From assembly GCA_900128395.1 (NCBI GenBank), contig LT649780.1, forward strand, positions 1 through 13,943: a stretch of DNA of 13,943 nt, written 5' to 3'. Of the stretch, positions 6,355-13,943 are shown in pieces (positions within the stretch are counted from its first letter, which is position 1; each line of letters opens with the position of its first letter). The notes below the pieces were generated by a model. The model did no database searches and had not been told where the DNA came from. It saw only the letters and a list, made by a program, of their open reading frames with translations. The DNA comes from Stramenopiles sp. TOSAG23-2. Its lineage: Eukaryota; Sar. The translations under genes were made by a program, and so were the position numbers.

Positions 6355-8628
6355 ATGACACCGGAGGCATTTCCAATTTATGTAACTCTTGCAATTTACA
6401 TCCTTGCAATGTTTGCAGTGACATTCATTGCCAATCGACAAAATAGCGCTGCAGAAGCAGAATTGGGTGAAGATGCTGCCATCAAAACCCATTTTTTAGG
6501 AGGGAAAGATTTCGGTGTTGTTATTTTAACATTAACCACGTTTGCAAGTTTATTCTCAGGGTTCACAGTCGTTGGTGTTCCAAATGAAGCAGGGAAAAAT
6601 GGTTTTACTACCTTTCGTTGGGTGGGAATAGTATACATGGTTGGTATAAGTTTTTCCATAGTTAATCCTCGTTTGAGACGGTTGAGTATATTTCGTAACT
6701 ATGAATCACCTGGGGATTTCATAATGGACAGATACAATTCGGTAGCATTGAAATTTCTAGCGGTAATATGCATGTGCGTGCCACAAATTTTATACCTTGC
6801 AGTGCAATTCCATGCATTAACTTCTATGATAACTAACACAACAGGCATTGCTGCTACGGAGGAAAATATGGGATTATTTATCCTTTGTAAGTATAGTAAT
6901 ATACATAAAGACATTCCCCCCCCCCCCCCCCCGGATTGTTCTTTCTATCATACTGCTTTTGATATTTGAAGCAATAGGTGGAATGAGAAGTGTGGCATAT
7001 ACAGATGCAGCACAATCTGCAATAATGGTATTTGTGTTTGCTGCGGTACCATTAGTAATTCTTAATGAATATGGTGGTTTTATAGGACAAATGGCTTCGC
7101 CATCACAGAATAATGGAATTTGTTCCGCAGCAAGGACATTTAATGAATCAGGCAAGACGCTAATAACCAACCCTGGATAGTAAGTATAAATTTTTATTCC
7201 TTTACACCTACAGTAGATATACCCTCACTAACACTGCACACATTCTATATAATTGTAATTTTCGTTAGTGGCTGTATTAACTTCCTAAATGGGGAACTTA
7301 TTACACCGAAGAAAACATTTATTGCGGACAATTACCTTTTAAGAACGCCTTCAACCATTACCAATATTAATACTTTGATGTTTTACATTTCTGGATTAAC
7401 ATTTGCGATACATCCACATATGTTACAACGTGTTTTATCTGCGAAAAACGATAAAGATTTGAAATTTGTTACACGTACTGTATTTGCGACACCATGGTAT
7501 GCTTTCCCAGGGATGATTTTGCTTGGACTAACTGCATCGGCAAACAAAATGACCTTTAATGAAAAAAATCAAGGTTTACCTGCCTTTTCTGCATACCTTA
7601 ATGAATTGATGGAAGATCAGTCATCTCCATTTAAAAACCTACTTGGATATTTAATCGTTCTAGCAGCAATTGCTGGTATTATGTCGACTGCAGATAGTTG
7701 TTTAATTGGCGTGTCTAATACCGTATCCGTTGATTTGTATAAAGGTTATTACAACAAAAATGCTACAGGGAGACAAACTATTTATTTTGGTAAATTCGTA
7801 AGTCTCGTAACTGCAATTTTAGCGGGTGTCGTGTCTGTATATTTACATGCAGAGCAATTAAGAACAAAGAAACCTGCAGTTTTAAATTACGGCACATTAC
7901 TTACTTTCCAAAATGGTATTCTGTGGCAAGCATTCCCAGCTTTCATGTTTGGCCTATGGACAAACATTTCAAAACAAATTGTAACTACTGGCGTTGTCCT
8001 TGGATTAACAACTAGCGTTACTCTAATGTTTTATCAAGCGGTTGCAAATGGCAGTAAAGATGTCGATAAGCTATGGGTCAGCTTTCATCCAGATTTTGCA
8101 AGTGTAGATGCTTCAATCGATCCTTTGATCGGATCGTTTGTAAATGTAGTGGTTTGCATAATAGGCCTGTCTTTACAAAATAACACTGAATCATCAGATG
8201 ATGATGAAGTTGGAGATTCTTTGAATAATTCATTACTACGCGAAGGAGAGGATGCATCAGTAAAAGGTTTTGGATCTTTAACACATGGAAAAATAAAATC
8301 GTATGTAGAAGGGATGACAGAACCATTTACATACAATCGTGGAATGTATCTCTGGTTGTGCCTTGGCTTTGTTGCGATTTCCTTTTTACCAAGAATTGAC
8401 CCGGTTTCCAATGACCTGAAAAACAAGCAAGTATTACTTACTGGAAGTGTAAATGCACTCATTCTGGGATTACCTTCATGGGTGTTTTGGGAAATGTTTT
8501 TCTTAGTAATTGCTGCAATATTTGGAATTCTTGGTGTTCATATGTGGAAAACAGGAGGCGAGGAAAATGCCTACAAAAGTGGAGATGGGGATTTACAATA
8601 CGAACTGATGGATAATGGTGAAAAATAA
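6355..8628 (+). CDS. SLC5/SSS-family sodium:solute symporter, three exons
   Basis: Proposed exons are 6355-6886, 6933-7179 and 7269-8628, giving 712 residues in one frame. The SSS landmarks are FGVVILTLTTFASLFSGFTVVG (53-74), MCVPQILYLAVQFHAL (140-155), IGGMRSVAYTDAAQSA (exon 2), HPHMLQRVLSAK (exon 3) and the sodium-site helix MSTADSCLIGVSNTVSVDLYKG (398-419). This fold uses the sodium gradient to import solutes such as sugars, proline, pantothenate, urea or myo-inositol; the substrate cannot be read here. An acidic hydrophilic loop (DDDEVGDS) lies before the last two helices. Intron 2 is a clean GT-AG. Intron 1 has a perfect GTAAGT donor, but the frame and the helix ending LLLIFEAIGG require the next exon to begin right after a C17 run, where no AG exists. 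If the assembly is right, the gene may be mis-spliced or broken. AATAAA overlaps the stop codon. Confidence 0.85.
6887..6932 (+). other. Probable intron 1 of the symporter gene, 3' splice site obscured by C17
   Basis: The donor is GTAAGT at 6887-6892. Exon 1 ends in phase 1 and exon 2 must resume in a different frame, so the intron length must be 1 modulo 3; an end at 6932 satisfies this and gives codon TGG (Trp178). The expected AG at 6931-6932 is CC. An AG at 6910 gives the wrong frame. The AG at 6971 keeps frame but would delete most of a conserved membrane helix. Confidence 0.6.
6916..6932. repeat. C17 homopolymer at an exon-intron junction
   Basis: Seventeen consecutive C in a genome where G and C are scarce, lying directly against the coding exon of the symporter gene. 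Homopolymers this long are prone to sequencing and replication slippage. Confidence 0.95.
7180..7268 (+). other. Intron 2 of the symporter gene (89 nt, GT-AG)
   Basis: The donor is ATA|GTAAGT and the acceptor TTTTCGTTAG|TGG. Splicing joins TA to T as a Tyr codon and restores the exon 3 frame without a stop. The nearer AG sites at 7213 and 7216 give a stop codon soon after or at the junction. Confidence 0.85.
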
Positions 8629-8636
8629 AGGAAAAC

Positions 8637-8653
8637 TTACGAACGTTTCGTAA
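8637..8653 (+). terminator. Inverted repeat just after the symporter stop
   Basis: Arms TTACGAA and TTCGTAA (7 bp, perfect) around a 3-base loop, nine bases after the stop codon. A second perfect pair, TATCAT/ATGATA, lies at 8666-8679. A 3'-UTR or 3'-end role is inferred from position only. Confidence 0.4.
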
Positions 8654-8741
8654 CATGGAACACCGTATCATGTATGATAAGAGTATTTTGAATGGTGCAT
8701 TTGGCATGTCTATCAAATTGACTGCTTGAAGTAATGTGTAC

Positions 8742-8768
8742 GTTCGTATGATACTCTATCATACGAAC
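8742..8768. repeat. Perfect 12-bp inverted repeat with 3-base loop
   Basis: Arms GTTCGTATGATA and TATCATACGAAC around CTC, 113 bases after the symporter stop. Its arms reuse the ATGATA/TATCAT element of the 8666-8679 hairpin and the ACGAA element of the 8637-8653 hairpin, so the three look related. Confidence 0.9.
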
Positions 8769-9184
8769 TTAATCAAATATATTATATCAAAATATTACGA
8801 AGTAAAATATATACATCATCATGACTGGTATATTATTAATATTTATTGTTGATTGATGTAAACATAAAATGGATTCCTATTTCCTATTATATTCTTCTGA
8901 ATATTATATATATAATACTCGTACACGAGAAGTGTAAAATTATTATAACTTATAGATTTAAAAAAAAAAAAAAATATTATTGCGTGTGTGAAAAATATAA
9001 AAAAATATAAAATAAATGTGCCGCAATGGTATCAATGTATATGCATGTATGTACAAATTTGTATATATACATATGTAGTAGTCGTCTATTATTTATTTAT
9101 ATATATTAAATTATTTCTATACCTAGGTATTTTTCTTCTTGCATTTGCCAGGATTGCTCTCCAAACGTCTACCATCATGGACAA

Positions 9185-9193
9185 TACCTGGTA
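9185..9193. promoter_or_regulatory. TACCTGGTA palindromic element, site 4
   Basis: Lies between two convergent 3' ends rather than upstream of a gene, which weakens a simple promoter reading. Read on the minus strand it shares ACTACCAGGTAT with site 3. Confidence 0.45.
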
Positions 9194-9471
9194 GTAATTC
9201 CATGTTAATTTTAAGTTTTTTATATTTACTGTAATTTATTTATTATGTCCAATTTTTTGATCAAGGCAAAAAAAAATATGTATCATACTACTCCTGCAAA
9301 ATATTTTGGCAACAAAAAATTACCTGCTTAGGGCTTGACGAGATAAGCACTTTTGAACAGCAATATCTACGTTCGTATATGAGTACTTATTTACTAAATA
9401 GATTAAAAAATAAATATTTGGTGTTGGTTTGCATATTAAAAAAAAATGTAAAATCGATTAGAAATTATCAC

Positions 9472-10751
9472 CTATGATAACTCATTGGATAAATCAGCTA
9501 CACGTTGTGTAATTGCATCATAAACCAGTTCAACGCCATCTAAATCTCCTTTAGTCAACGCAATATCTGTTTCTGGCCGTAAAATATCTTGTAATAAGTA
9601 CATTGCATGAAAATATAAATTTTGTGCTTGTTTCAATAAAATATTATCAAACAGCTTGTCGTTCTTTTCGTCATTATCATTATTATTACCATCATCGACT
9701 TTGCCAGTAGTAGGAGTAGTAGTTGTAGAAGTAACCTTTTTAGACATTCCACTTTTAATCTTATGAAGCTCCTCCAATGCTGAGGCTCTACGCCCCATTG
9801 ATATGGCAGCAGAATACATTATAGTTTCTTCCGGTTTTAATTGAATATTGTCACTCTTTTTTCTAGATTCAGCTGCTCTGTATGCATATCTTGTCTGTGC
9901 CCTACATGCATCAGCTTTGTCAATAACAGCATGTAAACTAGACCATAATACTGAACGGGACTCATCATTGCCACCAATACAATCCAACGATTTCTGAAGC
10001 AAATGCAATGCCCTAGCATAGAAAGCAAACGACAATGCCAATGCTTCGCATACTGTCTCCTCTGTACCTAATCCTGCCGGTAGAGACCAAGATCGACTTA
10101 ACGATACTTTATTGTGTAATATTGCCATCCTAGCATCTGCTAAATGTGCTACTGCTAATCCACGCTTCCATAAATTTTCCCAAAATTGACCGGACGCATT
10201 AACTTTATTTGTATCAGTACTAACATTATTTTTTGTCCAATTGTTATTCATGACATTTATATTTGCATTCATTGGATTATTATTATCATTACTATAGATG
10301 TTATGAATATTATTATTGCTGTTATTATTCGATCGTATACCAGTTGGTGTTGTTTTGTTTAATATTGATAAATTATCTCGACTATTATTTCTACTTGAAG
10401 CGGATAATTTTCGATTTTGTTGATAGTGTTGTTGTTGATTATTATTTTTATTGATATAATTATAAATTTCATTGTCATAGTTGTTACCATTGTTGTTGTT
10501 ATTATTATTATGGGAAGATGCAGCTACGACAACAAATTCATCATCACTTTGAAATTTATCAATACTACTATTTTTTGAATTATTTGCACTATTGTTTTTA
10601 GACGAAGTATTAGATCTGTCATTTGTTAGGCTACTTGTTAACATATTCATAGTTAAATGAACAGAACTTTGTGATGCATTTGTAAGATTACTCATATCCA
10701 ATTCTAAACTATCCATGCCTAACGCAGTACCTCCACCAGTCACAATGTCAC

Positions 10752-10784
<33 letters not shown>

Positions 10785-11730
10785 TGTTATTGAAATTATC
10801 ATGATTTCCTCTAGGAATTTCGACAGACAATGTATTATTATCATTATTATTATTATTATTACTACTACTTGAAGGAACGTTTCTATTGCGAGACGGTGTT
10901 ATTTTCAAAAATGTACAATTTAAAAACGCATCAAACGACATTCGTTCAGTTGGTTTAACACGCAATAAACCAGTTAAAAGTTCAATAGCACTGGGAGACA
11001 ATACAACAGAGCGTGGAATATTTAATTGACCTTTTTCAATGTTATTTAATAACGATCGTCGACCTTGACCAGTAAACGGAGGACGTTTCGTCAGCATTTC
11101 AAACATAATAGCCCCAACACTCCATAAATCAGCATTTGCACGATATTTTTGTAGACGTAATATTTCAGGTGCCATGTACAGTGGTGAACCACACGTAGTT
11201 TCTGCCATTGTAGCTTCTTCTAAATGTCGAGCAAAACCAAAATCAGCAATTTTAAGTGTTGGTATGCTTGAATGCATGGATGACTTTAATAATAAATTCT
11301 GTGGTTTCAAATCACGATGTATATACTTCTTTGACCACATGAATTTCAATCCATTTGCTAAATCATTCATAAATATATGTACAACATATTCCTCTAGACG
11401 ACCATTTTTTTGTAAATATTGATGTAAATCACCACCGTCACAAAATTCCATGACTAAAAATATAAATTCACCTCTTGACGATGTTTTATCGATACCATGT
11501 AAGCCAACAATATTTGGATGTTTAAAGTCTTTAAGTATACGTATTTCACATTCTAAATTTTCCCGCAGTTTGCTGTTTAATTTCTTTCCTAAAATAGCTT
11601 TCACAGCTACTTGTTCACCATTATTATCGTGTACAGCTCGATAAACCTGTGCAAATGAACCTGAACCTAAATGGTTTACAAAACGATATGGGCCAACATG
11701 TGTCGGCATTTTCTTCATCATTTCATCCAT
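9472..11730 (-). CDS. ATG1: Atg1/ULK-type autophagy-initiating Ser/Thr kinase
   Basis: A 752-residue protein. The N-terminal kinase domain is at ~15-275 with every catalytic element present: glycine loop GSGSFAQVY (22-30), VAVK lysine (K44), helix-C Glu (E62), HRDLKPQN (138-145), DFGFAR (163-168), and TTCGSPLYMAPE (178-189), the activation segment typical of Atg1/ULK. Residues ~283-509 are low complexity, rich in Asn and Ser, encoded by AAT/AAC repeats. Residues ~510-752 are helical and resemble the Atg1 C-terminal tandem MIT region (ALALSFAFYARALHLLQKSLD at ~564-584; ETIMYSAAISMGRRASALEEL at ~635-655; KQAQNLYFHAMYLLQDIL at ~700-717), which in yeast binds Atg13. The role is phosphorylation that starts autophagosome formation. 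The start is the first in-frame ATG; a GTG 51 bases upstream was not used. ULK3/ULK-like kinases are the main alternative. Confidence 0.9.
10752..10861. repeat. ATT/AAT microsatellites inside the kinase gene
   Basis: Two (ATT)n tracts, about 10752-10783 and 10843-10861, encode Asn runs on the minus strand. Further shorter AAT/AAC runs lie at about 10270-10330 and 10480-10510. Their lengths are likely to vary between strains. Confidence 0.9.
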
Positions 11731-11771
11731 CTTATATCGGTATTTACCTAATTCTCTCTCTATATATATAG

Positions 11772-11793
11772 ATACACACACGCGCGCGCGTAC
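11772..11793. repeat. Alternating purine-pyrimidine tract (CA)n(CG)n upstream of the kinase gene
   Basis: Twenty-two bases strictly alternate purine and pyrimidine, including ten of CG steps, 42-63 bases before the kinase ATG. The tract is flanked by CT-rich runs on both sides. Such sequences can adopt Z-DNA under negative supercoiling. CG steps are rare elsewhere in the window. Confidence 0.8.
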
Positions 11794-12121
11794 TACAAAC
11801 CTTTTCTCTCTCTATAAATATGTATATATATGTATGGCGATGAAGATCTTACCATTCTTACTTCATGTTTCTACTATTCATAATCATTTTTTTTTTACAT
11901 GAACTAAGATTTGTATAATAAATGAATTATGATGAGCACATGATGATGAATTTTATTATTATTCAAAAACAAGTATAAAATTAGAATACTAAAATTATTG
12001 TATGTATAATATAATTATAGATAGTGTGTTATTATATTATAATATATATAGGAAAATATGGAATTAAAATGTAAAAATTTTCTAATTTTTATTTTAATTT
12101 ATTATCGAGACATCATGGCAC

Positions 12122-12135
12122 TACCACTGGTGGTA
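12122..12135. promoter_or_regulatory. Extended palindrome TACCAC-TG-GTGGTA
   Basis: Perfect 6-bp arms around TG, 392 bases before the kinase ATG. It has the same TACC...GGTA ends as the five TACCWGGTA sites but with wider spacing, and lies in the one full-length spacer that lacks the 9-mer. TACCTTGTA, a one-mismatch relative, lies nearby at about 12173-12181. Confidence 0.35.
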
Positions 12136-12459
12136 TGTGATAAAAAATGTTGTATTTTTTTAGAAGATAAATACCTTGTATACCGACGAGTATATATATC
12201 TCATGTTGTTTGATATAATATGACACATTAAATGCTCCCTTTCTTTTCTCCTAATATTGCTTTTGTTGCATTTATGTATAGTGTATGTCATATTTTACGA
12301 TCATACATTATATATTTTGTTTCATACGAAAAAAATATAACATTTTGGGTTTCATAATAAATGATGTTTGTATTTTTATGCCATTTGTAATATTATTATT
12401 GCAGCTATTATACGCCGTATCAAATATATCTATAAAAATATATGTGTGACTTTTCAATA

Positions 12460-12490
12460 GTTGCAATATACATTATATATATATTGCAAC
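12460..12490 (-). terminator. Perfect 11-bp hairpin just after the methyltransferase stop
   Basis: Arms GTTGCAATATA and TATATTGCAAC enclose a 9-base loop. The structure begins ten bases downstream of the stop codon at 12500-12502 in the direction of transcription. A 3'-UTR element is inferred; no polyadenylation site was determined. Confidence 0.5.
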
Positions 12491-12499
12491 GTAGTCAAT

Positions 12500-13258
12500 T
12501 TATTCTTTTTTAGACATGCTTAATAATTCCTTTGCAGCTGGTTTTATTGCGACAATAACACAATGTGTCTTCGATTTTTCACTGCCTGGTTTCCAACCTG
12601 GATTTGGAACGTTTAAAACTTCCACTTTTTTCCATGGAAATTCATTACCATGTTCATCTAATTGAATATATGGTAACACTTTTTCCTCCTCATGCAATGA
12701 TATTGTCATGAACAATCCACCAGGTTTCAATGTTCTCCATGCTTCAGTCATCATGTTTGATATGATGTGTGTGCTTTCAGAGCAACAAAACAAGCAATCC
12801 ATGGTGCTTTTATCGATCGAAACATCAAATTGCTCATCATCGAAATCTAAATTTTGCACGTCCATCACATCATAATGCATGTTTACTCGATGAGCATTTT
12901 TAGCTTGTTCGTCATTTATCACAACTTGGCTTAAATCGATGTTATAGATATTTTCATACCCATCATCATACATTTCAGAGCTGAATCTTGCACTTCCACA
13001 TCCAAGCATGACAAACATATCATTTTTACGAAAAAATGATGTCATTCCAGCTTCCTTGAAATGCTTATATTCCAGCAACCAATCAAACGGTGAATATTGT
13101 GAATATCTGTCATCCCAATATTTTGCTTCACCATATTCTGTCACATGATCTTCTTCTTCAGTATTATCAGCAAGTTCTGATTCATCAATGAAAGAATCTT
13201 CTAGTTTATCATCATTGACAACCTCTTTAAAATCTTTCATTTCAGTAACTTCAGACAT
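12500..13258 (-). CDS. Class I SAM methyltransferase, METTL13/EEF1AKMT4-like
   Basis: A 252-residue protein. An acidic N-terminal ~40 residues precedes YWDDRYSQYSPFDWLLEYKHF (47-67), the YWDxRY...FDW signature of the METTL13/EEF1AKMT4 group. Motif I is VMLGCGSARFS (83-93), the acidic residue that binds the SAM ribose is D107 in YNIDLS, the MDVQNLDF segment is 131-138, and the motif IV region is FDVSIDKSTMDCL (143-155), where relatives usually have DKGTLDAL. LKPGGLFMTIS follows. These features predict an SAM-dependent methyltransferase acting on elongation factor 1A lysine or another protein; the substrate is inferred from family resemblance only. The chosen start is the first ATG (MSEVTEM); a TTG three codons upstream was ignored. 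No intron is needed. Confidence 0.85.
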   Translation of the reverse strand: MSEVTEMKDFKEVVNDDKLEDSFIDESELADNTEEEDHVTEYGEAKYWDDRYSQYSPFDWLLEYKHFKEAGMTSFFRKNDMFVMLGCGSARFSSEMYDDGYENIYNIDLSQVVINDEQAKNAHRVNMHYDVMDVQNLDFDDEQFDVSIDKSTMDCLFCCSESTHIISNMMTEAWRTLKPGGLFMTISLHEEEKVLPYIQLDEHGNEFPWKKVEVLNVPNPGWKPGSEKSKTHCVIVAIKPAAKELLSMSKKE

Positions 13259-13417
13259 TTTAAACAATATATTCTCTTTTTCCTTCTTATATATATATAT
13301 ATTTTTTAAAAAATTTTTTATTTTATAGTTTTTATTATTTTTACTAGACTAGTATTATTATTATTATTTTTAATTACAGAAACTTACTAAAATTAATCCT
13401 CTCTGATAATCGTCAGT

Positions 13418-13495
13418 AAGCAAATGTTCTATGTACCAAGTAGTTCAAATCGATTCGCAGCAATGCAGCTAATGTAACGTTTGCTTTTTTTTTTT
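13418..13495 (+). ncRNA. Possible Pol III-type hairpin RNA with T11 terminator
   Basis: AAGCAAATGTT (13418-13428) pairs over 11 bases with AACGTTTGCTT (13476-13486), with one G-T wobble and a 47-base loop, and a T11 run (13485-13495) follows directly. The loop contains GTTCAAATC (13443-13451), resembling a Pol III B-box. It does not fold as a tRNA: the 5-bp T-stem around that motif is not formed and there is no acceptor stem with CCA-side pairing. No known RNA family was recognised. Confidence 0.3.
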
Positions 13496-13603
13496 CCCTC
13501 GGTTTTCTTTTTTTTTTTCACTGTACATACATATATACATACATATCTATCTATAATTTCATTTTGTATTTTTTAAAAATATATCTTTTTTTTCTTCGTT
13601 CTT

Positions 13604-13612
13604 TACCAGGTA
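13604..13612. promoter_or_regulatory. TACCAGGTA palindromic element, site 5
   Basis: 346 bases upstream of the methyltransferase ATG. A pyrimidine-rich run (TTTTTTTTCTTCGTTCTT) precedes it, so on the plus strand it also looks like a 3' splice site (TTTACCAG). That ambiguity lowers confidence that it is a binding site. Confidence 0.4.
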
Positions 13613-13736
13613 TTATTATTGTTGTAAAAAAGTAAAAAAATTTGGTATATTTTTGTCGATTTTTAGACTTCTTCCTATCAAATTGTTACATTATAGTATA
13701 CTAATATTGTACTTAATGTTTTTTTTAGTTGTAATC

Positions 13737-13756
13737 GGAGGGGGGCACGGGGGTGT
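13737..13756 (+). other. G-rich patch
   Basis: Fifteen of about twenty bases are G (runs of six and five), in strong contrast with the surroundings. It could mark a promoter of a gene beyond the window, or form a G-rich structure; only two long G runs are present, so a stable intramolecular quadruplex is not assured. Confidence 0.5.
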
Positions 13757-13901
13757 GATTCTCGATTCTCGATTTAGATCTGATCTCTGATCGTCTGTAG
13801 ATCTGTATTAGAGCTATAATAGTATTATGAGGAGAGTAAAAAAAAGGTTAATAAAAGTCTGCGGGGCTTTTTTAGCTTCTATTTTGAAGTGGGGTCTTAT
13901 T

Positions 13902-13920
13902 ATAATTGCACTGCAATTAT
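13902..13920. repeat. Perfect 9-bp inverted repeat
   Basis: Arms ATAATTGCA and TGCAATTAT around a single C, at the end of the window. The function is unknown. Confidence 0.9.
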
Positions 13921-13943
13921 TATATACTAGATAATAATATTAC

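Larger units (their letters stand above)
8629..9471. other. Convergent 3' spacer between symporter and kinase genes
   Basis: Both flanking genes end here. The symporter side holds three close inverted repeats (8637-8768). The middle is AT-rich with an A15 run (8960-8974). A patch at 9121-9203 is clearly richer in G+C and includes a TACCTGGTA site. TACGTTCGTAT occurs twice (8740-8750 and 9368-9378). Another G+C-richer patch at 9318-9365 contains the inverted pair TGCTTA/TAAGCA. No confident gene is seen. Confidence 0.6.
11731..12499. other. Spacer between kinase start and methyltransferase stop
   Basis: It serves as the kinase promoter side and the methyltransferase 3' side. It holds the alternating CA/CG tract, CT-rich runs, long AT-only stretches, a TACCAC/GTGGTA inverted repeat (12122-12135), and a perfect hairpin just after the methyltransferase stop. 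No gene is recognised. Confidence 0.6.
13259..13943. other. Upstream region of the methyltransferase gene and window end
   Basis: It begins with a (TA)n and A/T-only stretch next to the methyltransferase start, then a 78-base stem-loop plus T-run (13418-13495), a pyrimidine-rich tract leading into TACCAGGTA (13604), and a G-rich patch (13737-13756) followed by short GATTCTC and AGATCTG repeats. The last bases contain a perfect 9-bp inverted repeat. No protein gene is supported. Confidence 0.6.

Noticed and set aside
6887-6971. 85-base GT-AG intron using the AG at 6970-6971
   Set aside because: It preserves frame but removes the ILLLIFEA helix residues that SSS proteins have just before the conserved GG, leaving too short a membrane segment. 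Kept as an alternative in the findings.
6396-7170. Minus-strand frames opposite the symporter exons
   Set aside because: No family features; they mirror the SSS helices on the other strand.
8078-8716. Minus-strand frames opposite symporter exon 3
   Set aside because: Shadows of the hydrophilic loop and last helices of the symporter.
8988-9194. 68-codon plus-strand frame rich in Tyr, Ile and Val
   Set aside because: AT-driven composition with no motif. The more balanced part of it reads better on the minus strand, and neither is supported.
9306-9335. Minus-strand CAG|GTAATT ... TTTTGCAG|G resembling a 30-base intron
   Set aside because: It is far shorter than the 89-base clear intron here and is not next to a convincing coding exon.
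11174-11644. Plus-strand frames opposite the kinase domain
   Set aside because: They lie entirely across HRD, DFG and the activation segment of a clearly real kinase gene.
13418-13495. tRNA gene
   Set aside because: A B-box-like sequence is present, but the T-stem, anticodon arm and acceptor stem of a tRNA are not formed.
1-13943. CRISPR arrays, insertion sequences, viral genes or a bacterial operon
   Set aside because: No regularly spaced repeats, transposase or capsid-like frames, or polycistronic spacing; genes are separated by long eukaryote-like spacers.

Overview
This is nuclear DNA from an AT-rich unicellular eukaryote. The evidence is monocistronic genes on both strands separated by 0.6-0.8 kb of AT-rich spacer, one gene broken by short introns with GTAAGT donors, long Asn runs and ATT microsatellites, and eukaryotic families (an Atg1/ULK kinase, an EXPERA-domain protein, an eEF1A-lysine-methyltransferase-like protein). 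TAA, TAG and TGA are all used as stops, so the standard code fits. The lineage cannot be fixed from sequence alone; a marine protist such as a stramenopile is a weak guess.

Layout. Four genes point right: an EXPERA/TMEM97-like membrane protein (152-787), a membrane protein with two internally duplicated ABM-plus-membrane modules (1613-3439), an SLC13/DASS anion transporter (4043-5701) and an SLC5/SSS sodium:solute symporter in three exons (6355-8628). Two genes point left: an Atg1-type kinase with a C-terminal tandem-MIT-like region (9472-11730) and a class I SAM methyltransferase (12500-13258). The symporter and kinase genes are convergent. The last ~0.7 kb has no recognisable protein gene but holds a long stem-loop followed by a T-run and a G-rich patch.

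The two transporters are adjacent and co-oriented, and both belong to mainly sodium-coupled families, which suits a marine cell. Otherwise the genes do not form an obvious pathway. Autophagy kinase, sterol/ER-type membrane protein and elongation-factor methyltransferase are ordinary housekeeping functions.

The most unusual signals are these. (1) The 9-bp near-palindrome TACCWGGTA occurs five times, always in intergenic DNA, roughly once per spacer, and a related longer palindrome sits in the spacer lacking it. (2) A C17 run lies exactly where the symporter gene needs a 3' splice site. (3) The ABM protein has two copies of a whole module including a CQxGxPC tail. (4) The SLC13 protein departs from the canonical SNT sodium-site motifs. 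(5) Strong inverted repeats lie just after the stop codons of the symporter and methyltransferase genes. (6) A possible RNA polymerase III-type hairpin transcript lies at 13418-13495.
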